NCBI GenBank assembly: GCA_964542455.1
Contig: CAZIUC010000011.1
Coordinates: 44,489-108,488 of the forward strand
Direction: 5' to 3'
Origin: PFJX01 sp964542455
GTDB taxonomy: Bacteria; Pseudomonadota; Gammaproteobacteria; Burkholderiales; Thiobacillaceae
Length of the DNA: 64,000 bases
Below the pieces are notes generated by a model. It saw only the letters and a program-made list of their open reading frames with translations. It did not search any database and was not told the DNA's origin. The position numbers and the translations under genes are program-made. The stretch's first letter is position 1; each line of letters opens with the position of its first letter. Positions 52,376 to 61,259 of this stretch are shown here, piece after piece.

Positions 52376-54097
52376 TTATTCGTTGGTGACGGCGAGGACT
52401 TCTTCCAGTGAAGTCAGTCCTTGCTTGACCTTGAGCAGACCGGCCTGGCGCAGGTTGAGCACGCCCTCCCGCTCGGACTGCTGGGCGATCTCCAGGGTGG
52501 AGGCGTTTTTCAGGATGAGACGGTGGATTTCTTCGCCGACCGGCATGACCTGGTAAATGCCAACCCGCCCCTTATAGCCGGTCTGCTTGCAGGCATCGCA
52601 GCCTTTCGACGTGTACGCCTGCCACGAGTCATCCAGGTCGGATTCGGCAAAGCCGGCGCTCAACAGGGCTTCCGGGGGGATGTCCACCGGCTGCCGGCAG
52701 TTGGGGCAGAGGCGCCGGCCCAGGCGCTGCGCGGTAATGATGTGCACGGAAGCGGCCACGTTGTAGCTGGGGATGCCCATGTTGATCAGGCGGGTCAGGG
52801 TCGCGGGCGCGTCGTTGGTATGCAGGGTGGAAAGCACCATGTGGCCGGTCTGCGCGGCCGTGATGGCGATGCCGCCGGTTTCGTGGTCGCGGATCTCGCC
52901 GACCATGATGATGTCCGGGTCTTGCCGCAGAAACGCTTTCATGGCCGTGGCGAAATTCAGGCCCGCCTTTTCGTTGACGTTGACCTGGTTGATGCCGGCA
53001 AGCTGGATTTCCACCGGGTCTTCGACAGTGGAAATATTCACCCCGGGCTGGTTCAGGATATTCAGGCAGGAGTAAAGCGAAACGGTCTTGCCTGAGCCGG
53101 TGGGGCCGGTCACCAGCACCATGCCGTAGGGGCGCGCGATGGCGTCGGTGAGCAGCTTGAGCTGATCCGGCTCGTAGCCCAATTTTTCGATCCCCATGGT
53201 CGCGGAGGTCGAATCCAGGATACGCATGACGATCTTTTCGCCATACAGCGTCGGCAAGGTGGAAACCCGGAAGTCGATCGCCTTGTTGCGCGACAGGACC
53301 AGCTTCATGCGGCCGTCCTGGGGGATGCGCTTCTCCGAGATGTCCAGCTTGGAAATGACCTTGATGCGCGAGGCGATCTTGTCCTTGATCGCCAGCGGCG
53401 GCTGCGCGATCTCGTAGAGCAGGCCGTCGAGGCGGTAGCGGATGCGATAGGTTTTTTCGTAGGGCTCGAAGTGGATGTCGGAGGCGCCACTGTTGATGGC
53501 GTCCAGCATCATCTTCTGCAAATACTTGACCACCGGCGCGTCGTCGATGTCCACCGCCGCCGCCGTGGCGGCGGCATCCAGGGTTTCATCATCGGTGAAT
53601 TCGAGATTGAGATCCTCGGTTTCGATGGTCTTGAGGATATTGTCTTCAGTCGCGGTGCCGTACTGGTCCAGCCAGCGCCCGAGCTTGTCGTCCTCGACCA
53701 CGACGGCTTCGACGATCAGGCTGGTCTGGAACTTGATGTCGTCCAGCGCTTGCAGATTGCTCGGATCGGAGAGCGCGACAAACATGCGGTTGCCGCGTTG
53801 CGCGATGGGCAGCACCCGGTGTTTGGAGAGCAATTTGGGGTCCACCGAACCCTTGGGCAGAATCGAGGGGTCCAGCGAGTCCAGATTGAAGAAGGGCAGG
53901 CCGAAGGTGACGGCGGCGAAAGCGGCTATCTGGTCGGCGCGAAAACGTCGCGTGCGCAGCAGATGGGCCAGCGAACTCTCGCCCGAACCGCGCGCCTGGT
54001 TTTGCAGCATCTCTCCCTCTTCCGGAGTCAGCAAACCCTGTGTGACCAGAGCCCTGCACAAACCGGAGAGATTGGCGCCGACGGTTACCGCGACCAT
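52376..54097 (-). CDS. pilB: Type IV pilus assembly ATPase
   Basis: This is a 573-aa hexameric motor ATPase for pilus extension. The N-terminal MshEN-type region (about 1-160) can bind cyclic-di-GMP in related ATPases; LLRTRRFRADQIAAFAAVTFGLPFF lies here. Walker A is GPTGSGKT, with an Asp-box and Walker B region (ILRQDPDIIMVGEIRDHETG) and HMVLSTLHTNDA. A zinc-binding CPNCRQ and CDACKQTGYKG is intact. First gene of pilB-pilC-pilD. If its MshEN region is functional, it is a candidate target for the cyclic-di-GMP produced by the signalling genes in this window; I have not verified the binding motif residue by residue. Confidence 0.95.
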   Translation of the reverse strand: MVAVTVGANLSGLCRALVTQGLLTPEEGEMLQNQARGSGESSLAHLLRTRRFRADQIAAFAAVTFGLPFFNLDSLDPSILPKGSVDPKLLSKHRVLPIAQRGNRMFVALSDPSNLQALDDIKFQTSLIVEAVVVEDDKLGRWLDQYGTATEDNILKTIETEDLNLEFTDDETLDAAATAAAVDIDDAPVVKYLQKMMLDAINSGASDIHFEPYEKTYRIRYRLDGLLYEIAQPPLAIKDKIASRIKVISKLDISEKRIPQDGRMKLVLSRNKAIDFRVSTLPTLYGEKIVMRILDSTSATMGIEKLGYEPDQLKLLTDAIARPYGMVLVTGPTGSGKTVSLYSCLNILNQPGVNISTVEDPVEIQLAGINQVNVNEKAGLNFATAMKAFLRQDPDIIMVGEIRDHETGGIAITAAQTGHMVLSTLHTNDAPATLTRLINMGIPSYNVAASVHIITAQRLGRRLCPNCRQPVDIPPEALLSAGFAESDLDDSWQAYTSKGCDACKQTGYKGRVGIYQVMPVGEEIHRLILKNASTLEIAQQSEREGVLNLRQAGLLKVKQGLTSLEEVLAVTNE

Positions 54098-54166
54098 GTT
54101 GTTAGCGCTCCCGAGATTTCATCAACTCGCCGGATGTTGCCCATCAGGTTTGGAAATGTAAAGCAA

Positions 54167-55447
54167 TCATGGGCTTGAATTCACGACTGCGCGGCGCGGG
54201 CCGATCCGCGCTGTTTTCACCATGCGCCCGTGTACCTGCACGATTTCCATCGGGTAACCGGCGATCATCACGCTCACCCCGGGCTCAGGCATCGCTTCCA
54301 GTTTGTCCAGGATCAGGCCGTTGAGGGTGCGGGCGCCATCCACGGGCAGTTCCAGTTTCAGCTTGCGGTTGAGTTCACGCAGACTGATGGCGCCTTCCAC
54401 CAGATAACTGCCATCCTCCTGGGGCAGGCCGGGTTCCTGGCCGCCCGGGCGCAAGCTGGCGAATTCGCCGACGATTTCTTCCAGGATGTCCTCCAGCGTG
54501 ACCAGGCCGAGGAGTTCGCCGTATTCGTCCACCACCAGGCCGACCGACTGGCGTATGGCCTGGAACTGTTCGAGCTGGGTATAAAGATTGGTGCCGGAAG
54601 GAATGAAATAAGGCTCGCGCAGGGCGTCACGCAAGGCGGCCACGTCGAAATCGTGCTCGTGGATGTGCGCCAATACCCGGCGCACATGCAGCATGCCCAC
54701 CACGTTGTTGGGCTCGCCTTCATACACGGGCAGGCGCGAATGATGGCTGGTGGCGAGTTGATGGATGATTTCCTCCAGGCCGCCATTGATGTCGATGGCC
54801 TCGATCAGGCCGCGCGGACGCATCACGTCATCCACCGTGATCTGCTCCAGATCGAACAGATTCATCAGGATGCCGCGATGCTGCTCCGGTATGAAATTGC
54901 CCGATTCGGTCAGCAGGGTGCGCAGTTCTTCCACACCCATGCTGTTTTCCGACGCGGAACGCTTCAGGCGCAGCAGCCACAGCAAACGCTGCACGAACAG
55001 ATTGACGAACCAGATCGCCGGATAAGTCAGCCGCAGCATCGGTGCCAGCACGAAACTGGCGGCCGGCGCGATGCGATCGGGATAGGACGCGCCGATCACC
55101 TTGGGCGTGACCTCGGAGAACACCAGAATCAGGAACGTGACTGCCAGGGTGGACAAGGTCAGGGCCATTTCATTCTGGCCGAACAGGCGAAAGGCGATGA
55201 TGGTGACCAGCGAGGCGGCGGCGGCATTGATCAGGTTGTTGCCCAGCAGAATCACGCCCAGCAGCTTGTCGGTATTGGACAGCAGCCATTCCGCCAGCTT
55301 GGCGCCGCGATTGCCCGCTTTGGCCAGGGTGCGCAGACGATAGCGGTTCACCGCCATCATGCTGGTTTCCGACATCGAAAAGAAACCGGATAACACCAGC
55401 AGTACAACCAGAACGCCGAATAGCGCCCCTAAGGGAATCGAGTCCAA
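54167..55447 (-). CDS. CNNM/CorC-HlyC family membrane protein
   Basis: About 426 aa. A DUF21/CNNM membrane domain (about 1-180; LGALFGVLVVLLVLSGFFSM, GVILLGNNLINAAAASL, FSEVTPKVIGASYPDR) is followed by a CBS-pair (about 205-335) and a CorC/HlyC domain (about 345-420). Family members are linked to magnesium/cobalt export or resistance. No ATG is near the domain start; a TTG at 55447 is the most plausible start, and the longer open frame overlaps rlmD. It lies between rlmD and pilB on the same strand with short gaps. Confidence 0.86.
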   Translation of the reverse strand: MDSIPLGALFGVLVVLLVLSGFFSMSETSMMAVNRYRLRTLAKAGNRGAKLAEWLLSNTDKLLGVILLGNNLINAAAASLVTIIAFRLFGQNEMALTLSTLAVTFLILVFSEVTPKVIGASYPDRIAPAASFVLAPMLRLTYPAIWFVNLFVQRLLWLLRLKRSASENSMGVEELRTLLTESGNFIPEQHRGILMNLFDLEQITVDDVMRPRGLIEAIDINGGLEEIIHQLATSHHSRLPVYEGEPNNVVGMLHVRRVLAHIHEHDFDVAALRDALREPYFIPSGTNLYTQLEQFQAIRQSVGLVVDEYGELLGLVTLEDILEEIVGEFASLRPGGQEPGLPQEDGSYLVEGAISLRELNRKLKLELPVDGARTLNGLILDKLEAMPEPGVSVMIAGYPMEIVQVHGRMVKTARIGPRRAVVNSSP

Positions 55448-55493
55448 GATGTTACGGGGAAGTGAAAGTGGGGTGAGTGTAGCAGCGCGAGTC

Positions 55494-56804
55494 TTACGCT
55501 CGTTCAAACAGCGCGATCGACTCCACGTGCGCGGTGTGCGGGAACATGTTGGCGACGCCCGCCGTGGTGAGGCGGTAGCCCTTTTGATACACCAGCACCG
55601 CCGCGTCACGCGCCAGGGTGGCGGGGCTGCATGAGACGTAGACGATGCGGTAGGGCGCGCCGCTATCTGGCAGGGATTTGACCAGATCGATGGCGCCGTC
55701 GCGCGGTGGGTCGATCAGGAGTTTGTCGAACTCGCCCAACTCCGCGTAAGCCTCCGGCGTCATCTTGAACAGGTCGGCGGCGCGGAATTCGCAATTGCTG
55801 TTCAGTCCATTCCGCGCCGCGTTTTCGATGCCACGCGCGACAAGTCCGGCGGCGCCCTCGATGCCGAGCACGCTGGCGCCCTTGCGGGCGATGGGCAGGG
55901 TGAAGTTGCCGAGGCCGCAGAAGAAGTCGGCGATGCGCTCGCCCGGTTTCGGGTCGAGCAGACGCATGGCGCGACGCACCAGCATGGCGTTGATGTCCTG
56001 GTTCACCTGGGTGAACTCGGTGGGGCGGAACGGCATCACCAAGTCGAATTCGGCCAGACGGTAATCCAGCGCCGGCGCGTCGAGCGGGTGGAACGGATAC
56101 GCCGTATCCGGCCCTTTGGGTTGCAGCCAGAACTGCACCTGATTGGCATCGGCGAAAGCACGCAGGTGGGCTTCGTCCTCGGCGCTGGGCGGGTCCATCA
56201 CGCGCAGCACCAGCACATCCACCGCGTCGCCCGCCGCCAGTTCGATCTGCGGCAGACGGTCACGGATGGAGAGGCTTTCCACCAGCAGGCGCAGGCGCGG
56301 CAGCAGGCGGGAAATACGTTCCGGCAACACCTCGCAGCCGCCCATGTCGGCCACGAAGCTGCTGCGCCGCTCATGAAAGCCCACCAGCACGCCGCCCTTT
56401 TTCGCCACATAACGCACCGACAGGCGCGCGCGCAGGCGGTAGCCCCAGGTCGGTCCGTGGATGGGTGAGAGCATGGTTTCCGGTTTCACCTTGCCGACGT
56501 GGGTGAAACAGTCTTCCAGCACCCGCTGTTTCGCCGCCACCTGCGCGGATTCTTCCAGGTGCTGATGCGAACAGCCGCCGCAGATGCCGAACCAGCGGCA
56601 ACGCGGCGTCACCCGGAACGTGCTGGCTTTGACAATCTCGGTGGCCTGCGCCTGCTCGAAGTTCGGTTTCTTGCGGTAGCTGCTGTAGCGCACCAGTTCG
56701 CCCGGCAGGGCGCCTTCGACGAAGATGGTTTTGCCATCGACGTGGCCGACACCACGGCCTTCGTGGTCGAGAGATTCAATGAGGAGGGGTTCGGACATGG
56801 ACAT
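55494..56804 (-). CDS. rlmD: 23S rRNA (uracil(1939)-C5)-methyltransferase
   Basis: This is a 436-aa SAM- and [4Fe-4S]-dependent RNA methyltransferase. An N-terminal TRAM domain (GRGVGHVDGKTIFVEGALPG) is followed by cluster cysteines in CRWFGICGGCSHQHL with an earlier Cys. The SAM site is ADFFCGLGNFTLPIA, and IDPPRDGA and the nucleophile Cys in YVSCSPATLARD are in place. It methylates U1939 (E. coli numbering). A second ATG lies two codons in. Downstream is the CNNM gene after a 46-bp gap. Confidence 0.95.
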   Translation of the reverse strand: MSMSEPLLIESLDHEGRGVGHVDGKTIFVEGALPGELVRYSSYRKKPNFEQAQATEIVKASTFRVTPRCRWFGICGGCSHQHLEESAQVAAKQRVLEDCFTHVGKVKPETMLSPIHGPTWGYRLRARLSVRYVAKKGGVLVGFHERRSSFVADMGGCEVLPERISRLLPRLRLLVESLSIRDRLPQIELAAGDAVDVLVLRVMDPPSAEDEAHLRAFADANQVQFWLQPKGPDTAYPFHPLDAPALDYRLAEFDLVMPFRPTEFTQVNQDINAMLVRRAMRLLDPKPGERIADFFCGLGNFTLPIARKGASVLGIEGAAGLVARGIENAARNGLNSNCEFRAADLFKMTPEAYAELGEFDKLLIDPPRDGAIDLVKSLPDSGAPYRIVYVSCSPATLARDAAVLVYQKGYRLTTAGVANMFPHTAHVESIALFERA

Positions 56805-56881
56805 TCAGAAGTCATTCCAGCGGTGGGTATTCGCGCCCGCCGCTCCGCCAGTGGCGGCGGGCGGGGCGGCGTGGGTCGAGT

Positions 56882-57727
56882 TCAGGCCGCGAACAGGCGC
56901 GCCAGTTCGGCACCGGGGTCGGGTGCTTTCATGAAGGCTTCGCCGACCAGGAAGGTATCGACCTCATGCCCGCGCATGAGGGCCACCCCGGCGGGGGAGA
57001 GGATGCCGCTTTCGGTGATGACGATGCGGTCGTGCGGGATGTGTTCCATCAAGTCGATGGTGGTTTCCAGGCGGGTTTCGAAGGTGCGCAGGTTGCGGTT
57101 GTTGATGCCGATCAGCGGAGTTTGCAGTTGCAGCGCGGCCTCCAGTTCCTCGCCGTCGTGGCTTTCCACCAGAACGGCCATGCCGAGGGCATGGGCTAGG
57201 GATTCCAGTTCCAGCATTTGAGAAATCCCTGATGAAGCCCCTACCCTTCGGTACCCCTGCCCCCCTTGGGGAAAGGGGGGAATAAAAGCCGCCACGATCA
57301 GCAGAATGCAGTCGGCGCCCATCGCGCGGGCTTCATAGACCTGGTAGGGGTCGATCATGAAGTCCTTGCGCAGCACCGGCAGCGCGCAGGCGTCACGCGC
57401 GGCTTTCAGATATTCCGGGGCGCCCTGGAAATATTGCCGGTCGGTGAGCACGGACAGGCAGGCCGCTCCGCCCTTTTCATAACTCGTGGCGATTTCGGCC
57501 GGGTGGAAGTCGGCTCGGATCACCCCCTTGCTCGGGCTGGCTTTCTTGATCTCGGCAATCACGGCGGGGCGGCCGGCGGCGATCTTGGCGCGCAGGGCGC
57601 CGCTGAAATCGCGCGCGGGTGGCGCCCATTCGGCGGCTTCGCGCACCACTTCCAGCGGTTCGATCTGTTTCGCGGCGGCAATTTCTTCGTGTTTGGTGGC
57701 GAGGATTTTTTCCAGGATGTCGGACAT
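56882..57727 (-). CDS. trpC: Indole-3-glycerol phosphate synthase carrying an in-frame repeat
   Basis: A 281-aa (beta/alpha)8 enzyme of tryptophan synthesis. Conserved parts are EIKKASPSKGVIR, AACLSVLTDRQYFQG, LPVLRKDFMIDPYQVYEARAMGADCILLIVA, GINNRNLRTFETRLE and ESGILSP. Start: the ATG at 57727 with MSDILEKILATK. After LLIVA, the family continues directly to QMLELES; here about 22 residues (residues 148-169, FIPPFPQGGQGYRRVGASSG) from a family A repeat intervene. This loop follows a strand in the barrel and is near the active-site side, so effects on activity are possible. Other trp genes are absent here. Confidence 0.95.
   Translation of the reverse strand: MSDILEKILATKHEEIAAAKQIEPLEVVREAAEWAPPARDFSGALRAKIAAGRPAVIAEIKKASPSKGVIRADFHPAEIATSYEKGGAACLSVLTDRQYFQGAPEYLKAARDACALPVLRKDFMIDPYQVYEARAMGADCILLIVAAFIPPFPQGGQGYRRVGASSGISQMLELESLAHALGMAVLVESHDGEELEAALQLQTPLIGINNRNLRTFETRLETTIDLMEHIPHDRIVITESGILSPAGVALMRGHEVDTFLVGEAFMKAPDPGAELARLFAA
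57221..57284. repeat. Family A repeat (copy 5), inside trpC
   Basis: AAATCCCTGATGAAGCCCCT then ACCCTTCGGTACCCCTGCCC and a CCCTTGGGGAAAGGGGGG end. This is the right half of the element as found in coaE. 64-66 bp, open in the trpC frame. Confidence 0.93.
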
Positions 57728-57746
57728 GGCGGGTTTCCAGTGAGAC

Positions 57747-58919
57747 TCAGATTTCTTCCACCCGCACGCGCGGGGCGAGGGCGGTGAGCAGTTCGTAAGC
57801 AATGGTGCCGGCGCTCGCGGCGACGTGTTCCGCCGGCAGATCGGCGCCCCAGAGGATCACCTGGCTGCCGACATGAGCGTTGGGCACGGGGCCGAGATCC
57901 ACGCTCAGCATGTCCATCGACACCCGGCCCAGGGTGCGGGTGAGATGGCCTTCGACCAGGATCGGCGTGCCGGTGCCGGCATGGCGCGGGTAGCCGTCGG
58001 CATAGCCGCAGGCGACGGTGCCGATGCTCATGTCGCGTTCGGCGACAAAAGTGGCGCCATAGCCGACCGCCTCGCCTTTCCTGATGCGTTGCACGGCGAT
58101 GAGGCGGGATTCCAGCGTCATCACCGGCAGCAGGCCGAGATCGGTGCCGGTCTGGTTGGCGAAGGGCGAAATGCCATAAAGCATGATGCCGGGACGTACC
58201 CAGTCGGCGTGGGTTTCCGGATAGCGCAGGAGGGCGGCGGAGTTGGCGAGAGTGCAGGGATAAGCCCCCTCCCCCCGTGGGGGAGGGCTGGGGAGAGGGA
58301 ACAACGGTCGATCAAGCGATGGCGCTGGATTGGCGTTCGTTCCCTCACCCCCGGCCCCTCCCCCGGGGGGGGAGGGGAGACAGGCGCGAAATACCGCCAA
58401 CTGTGCCGCCACACCGATAGCCGGATCATCGGCGCAGGCGAAGTGGGTCATCAAGGTGATGCCGCCGACCCGCGGCACGGCGCGCAGGGTGGCGAGTACT
58501 TCCGCGACGCGGGCGGGGCGCAGGCCGAGACGGTGCATGCCGGTGTCGATCTTGAGCAGGACGTCGACGCGGTGTTCGAGATGCGCGCGCGCCAGGATCG
58601 CCACCTGATCCTCGCGGTGGATCACCGGGCGCAGGCGCAGGTGGGCGATTTCGGGCAATTCATCGGGGTGAAAGAAGCCTTCCAGCAGGACGATGGGGTG
58701 GGTATAGCCCTCGCCGCGCAGTTGCGCGGCCTCTTCCAGGGTCAGCACGGCGAAGCCATCCGCCGCGCGCAGGCCGCGCGCCACCCGGGTGAGGCCGTGG
58801 CCGTAGCCGTTGGCCTTGATTGCCGCGAGGACTCGGGAATGCGGCGCGGCGGCCTTTGCCACGCCCAGGTTGTGTGCGAGGGCGGCGAGGTCGATGCGGG
58901 CGATGAGGGGGCGAGACAT
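57747..58919 (-). CDS. alr: Alanine racemase carrying an in-frame repeat
   Basis: This is a 390-aa PLP enzyme supplying D-alanine for peptidoglycan. The PLP lysine is in AAIKANGYGHG, the catalytic Tyr in AVGYGATF, and KIDTGMHRLGL, RPGIMLYG, GRVSMDML are intact. Residues about 181-218 (SPPGGGAGGEGTN and PLPSPPPRGEGAY within it) come from a family D repeat between the conserved VAAQLAVFRA and LANSAALL segments; normal enzymes are about 355 aa. The barrel core on both sides is complete. Follows dnaB with a 60-bp gap containing another small repeat. Confidence 0.95.
   Translation of the reverse strand: MSRPLIARIDLAALAHNLGVAKAAAPHSRVLAAIKANGYGHGLTRVARGLRAADGFAVLTLEEAAQLRGEGYTHPIVLLEGFFHPDELPEIAHLRLRPVIHREDQVAILARAHLEHRVDVLLKIDTGMHRLGLRPARVAEVLATLRAVPRVGGITLMTHFACADDPAIGVAAQLAVFRACLPSPPGGGAGGEGTNANPAPSLDRPLFPLPSPPPRGEGAYPCTLANSAALLRYPETHADWVRPGIMLYGISPFANQTGTDLGLLPVMTLESRLIAVQRIRKGEAVGYGATFVAERDMSIGTVACGYADGYPRHAGTGTPILVEGHLTRTLGRVSMDMLSVDLGPVPNAHVGSQVILWGADLPAEHVAASAGTIAYELLTALAPRVRVEEI
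58265..58379. repeat. Inverted repeat, family D (copy 3), inside alr
   Basis: Arms CCCCCTCCCCCCGTGGGGGAG and CCCCTCCCCCGGGGGGGGAG bound a spacer with AGGGAACAACGGTCG. The element is fully read through in the alr frame. Confidence 0.92.
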
Positions 58920-58945
58920 GTGATGGTGAGAGCAGGCTGGCCCTG

Positions 58946-58972
58946 AAGGATACCGTCCCTTCGGGACATAAA
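58946..58972. repeat. Small inverted repeat between dnaB and alr
   Basis: AAGGATACCGTCCCTTCGGG and ACATAAAG. The sequence shares GGATACCGTCCC and GGGACATAA with the copy inside the ABC-F gene (44195-44238). Confidence 0.7.
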
Positions 58973-58979
58973 GCCCGAG

Positions 58980-60362
58980 CTACATGCCCCCAGCAAAGTT
59001 TTCAAAGCGCGTGTATTCGCCCAGGAAGGTCAGACGCACCATGCCGATGGGGCCGTTACGTTGCTTGCCGATGATGATTTCCGCCGATCCCTTGTCCGGG
59101 GTGTCCGGGTTGTAGACCTCGTCGCGGTAGATGAACAGGATGACGTCGGCATCCTGCTCGATGGCGCCGGATTCGCGCAGGTCGGACATCACCGGGCGCT
59201 TGTTGGGGCGCTGTTCCAGTGAGCGGTTGAGCTGTGACAGGGCGATCACCGGCACATGCAGTTCCTTGGCCAGACTTTTCAGCGAACGCGAAATGTCCGA
59301 GATTTCCGTGGCGCGGTTCTCGCCCTGGCCGTTGCCGGACATCAGTTGCAGGTAGTCGAGCACGATCAGGCCGAGTTGGCCGCCCTCGCACTGCCGCGCC
59401 AGGCGGCGGGCGCGGGCGCGCACTTCCATCGCGGTGAGGCCGGGTGACTCGTCGATGAATATCTTGGCTTCGTTGAGGCTGCCCAGGGCGTGGGTCAGGC
59501 GCGGCCAGTCGTCATCGGTGATGCGGCCGGTGCGCAGCTTGTGCTGGTCGAGACGGCCGACCGAACCCAACATCCGCATCACCAGTTGCGCCGCGCCCAT
59601 TTCCATACTGAACACGGCCACCGGCAGGTTGGAGTCCAGGGCCACGTTTTCCGCGATGTTCAGGCTGAACGCGGTCTTGCCCATCGAGGGACGGCCGGCG
59701 ACGATGATCAGGTCGCCCGGTTGCAAGCCGGAAGTCTTGGTGTCCAGGTCGCTGTAGCCGGTGGCCACACCGGTGACCTCGCTGGGATTGTCGCGGTTGT
59801 ACAGTTCGTCGATGCGGGTGACGACTTCCTTCAGCAACGGTTGCAGCGGCAGGAAGCCCTGGGTGGACTTGGCGCCGGCCTCCTTGATGTCGAAGACCTT
59901 CTTTTCCGCCTCGTCGAGGATTTCGGTGGCGGAACGGCCGTTCGGATTGAACGCGGAAGTCGTGATCTCACCGCCCACTTCCACCAGTTTTCGCAGCACC
60001 GAGCGCTCGCGCACGATCTCGGCATAGCGGCGGATGTTGGCGGCGGAGGGCGTGTTCTGCGCCAGCGCGGCCAGGTAGGCGAGGCCGCCGACCTCGTCCA
60101 GCTTGTTGTGCGATTCCAGCGACTCGGCGACGGTCACCACGTCGGCCGGCTTGTTGTCGTCGATCAGGCGGACGATCTGCTTCCAGATGTGGCGGTGGTC
60201 TGCGCGGTAGAAATCCTGCTCGTTGACCAGGTCCGCCACCCGTTCCCAGGCCTGGTTCTCCAGCAGCAGCCCACCCAGCACCGATTGCTCCGCCTCGACC
60301 GAATGCGGCGGCAGCTTGAGCGCGGTTAGTTCTGGATCGAAGTTGGACATTGCGTGGGGCAT
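58980..60362 (-). CDS. dnaB: Replicative DNA helicase
   Basis: This is a 460-aa hexameric helicase. The N-terminal domain (about 15-115, SVEAEQSVLGGLLLENQAW) precedes the RecA-like domain (about 180-450) with Walker A GRPSMGKTAFSLN and Walker B LIVLDYLQLMSG. FSMEMGAAQLVMRML and LSQLNRSLEQRPNKRP are also typical. It unwinds DNA at the replication fork. Two possible ATGs lie at 60362 and 60350. It follows rplI on the same strand after a 147-bp gap containing two hairpin-forming elements. The order rpsF-priB-rpsR-rplI-dnaB is conserved in betaproteobacteria. Confidence 0.96.
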   Translation of the reverse strand: MPHAMSNFDPELTALKLPPHSVEAEQSVLGGLLLENQAWERVADLVNEQDFYRADHRHIWKQIVRLIDDNKPADVVTVAESLESHNKLDEVGGLAYLAALAQNTPSAANIRRYAEIVRERSVLRKLVEVGGEITTSAFNPNGRSATEILDEAEKKVFDIKEAGAKSTQGFLPLQPLLKEVVTRIDELYNRDNPSEVTGVATGYSDLDTKTSGLQPGDLIIVAGRPSMGKTAFSLNIAENVALDSNLPVAVFSMEMGAAQLVMRMLGSVGRLDQHKLRTGRITDDDWPRLTHALGSLNEAKIFIDESPGLTAMEVRARARRLARQCEGGQLGLIVLDYLQLMSGNGQGENRATEISDISRSLKSLAKELHVPVIALSQLNRSLEQRPNKRPVMSDLRESGAIEQDADVILFIYRDEVYNPDTPDKGSAEIIIGKQRNGPIGMVRLTFLGEYTRFENFAGGM

Positions 60363-60396
60363 GAGACGTGAGGGCGGATTCTAGACGATGGACGTG

Positions 60397-60422
60397 ACAA
60401 GGGCCGCGATAGCGGCCCTTGT
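60397..60422 (-). terminator. Strong hairpin between rplI and dnaB (possible terminator)
   Basis: ACAAGGGCCGC and GCGGCCCTTGT form a perfect 11-bp stem with a 4-base loop. The following minus-strand sequence (CACGTCC) lacks a T-run, so it may be a weak terminator, processing site or mRNA-stabilising hairpin. Confidence 0.45.
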
Positions 60423-60446
60423 CTGAAATACCCTCGGCGGAGGGGT

Positions 60447-60513
60447 AGGAGCGTCCGCCCGCGGCGCGAACAAGCCGCGCGTGCCTTATTCGGCCCGCGA
60501 GCGGGTCTCCTAC
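60447..60513. repeat. Inverted repeat overlapping the rplI stop
   Basis: GTAGGAGCG at the left and GTCTCCTAC at the right, with inner CCCGCGGCGC/GCCCGCGAGC segments. The right arm supplies the rplI stop codon (TAG on the minus strand at 60510-60512). Confidence 0.72.
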
Positions 60514-60959
60514 GCCGCGCCCAGCACCGCGACGGTGATTTCCACCGCGACATCGGTGTGCAACGACAGCGAGATGGGATAGTCGCCCACGGCCTTGAAC
60601 GGGCCATCCGGCAGACGCACTTCGCCGCGCGCGACGGGGAAGCCCTGCGCGGTCAGCGCATCGGCGATGTCGCTGTTGGTCACGGAACCGAACAAACGAC
60701 CATCCACACCCGCCTTCTGGCTGATCTGCACGGTGTAGCCGGCCAGTTTCTCGGCGCGCGCCTGGGCGGCAGCCAGCTTTTCGGCGGACAGCTTTTCCAG
60801 TTCGGCCTTGCGCTCGGCAAAGGCGGCGACGTTGATCTTGTTGGCGCGCTTGGCCATGCCCTGAGGAATCAGGTAGTTACGCGCATAACCGTTTTTGACG
60901 CTGACCACATCACCCAGGTTGCCCAGGTTGGTCACTTTGTCCATCAGGATGATTTCCAT
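60510..60959 (-). CDS. rplI: 50S ribosomal protein L9
   Basis: This is a 149-aa protein. The N-terminal rRNA-binding domain (MEIILMDKVTNLGNLGDVVSVKNGYARNYLIPQG region) continues into the long connecting helix and C-terminal domain (GRLFGSVTNSDIADAL). Normal length. It is co-transcribed with rpsF-priB-rpsR, 17 nt after rpsR. The stop codon lies inside a repeat element, so the last residue or two (GAA) may differ from relatives. Confidence 0.97.
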   Translation of the reverse strand: MEIILMDKVTNLGNLGDVVSVKNGYARNYLIPQGMAKRANKINVAAFAERKAELEKLSAEKLAAAQARAEKLAGYTVQISQKAGVDGRLFGSVTNSDIADALTAQGFPVARGEVRLPDGPFKAVGDYPISLSLHTDVAVEITVAVLGAA

Positions 60960-60976
60960 GTCTTTGTCTCCTGGGC

Positions 60977-61249
60977 TCAGTCGTTGTGTTGATCGGTGTA
61001 CGGCATCAGCGCCAGGAAGCGGGAACGCTTGATGGCGGTGGAAAGCTGGCGCTGAAACTTGGCTTTGGTGCCGGTGATGCGCGCCGGGATGATCTTGCCG
61101 TTCTCATTGATGAAGTCCTTGAGCACGTCGATATCCTTGTAGTCCACCTCTTTCACGCCTTCGGCGGTGAAACGGCAGAATTTACGGCGGCGGAACAGGG
61201 CCGCGCCATTCGGGTTCTTGGGACGGGGTTTGCGCTTGATGAACGCCAT
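60977..61249 (-). CDS. rpsR: 30S ribosomal protein S18
   Basis: A 90-aa protein. RRRKFCRFTAEGVKEVDYKD, GKIIPARITGTKAKFQRQLS and AIKRSRFLALMPYTD are invariant-type S18 segments. It binds 16S rRNA with S6. The start at 61249 is set by conservation (MAFIKRKPRPK) with GAGG upstream; the longer frame overlaps priB. Confidence 0.97.
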   Translation of the reverse strand: MAFIKRKPRPKNPNGAALFRRRKFCRFTAEGVKEVDYKDIDVLKDFINENGKIIPARITGTKAKFQRQLSTAIKRSRFLALMPYTDQHND

Positions 61250-61259
61250 TTTCAACTCC

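Noticed and set aside
55448..55609. N-terminal extension of the CNNM protein from 55609
   Set aside because: It overlaps the 3' end of rlmD and has no similarity to the membrane domain.
60397..60422. Classical intrinsic terminator after rplI
   Set aside because: The stem is strong but no T-run follows, so only a hairpin of uncertain role is reported.
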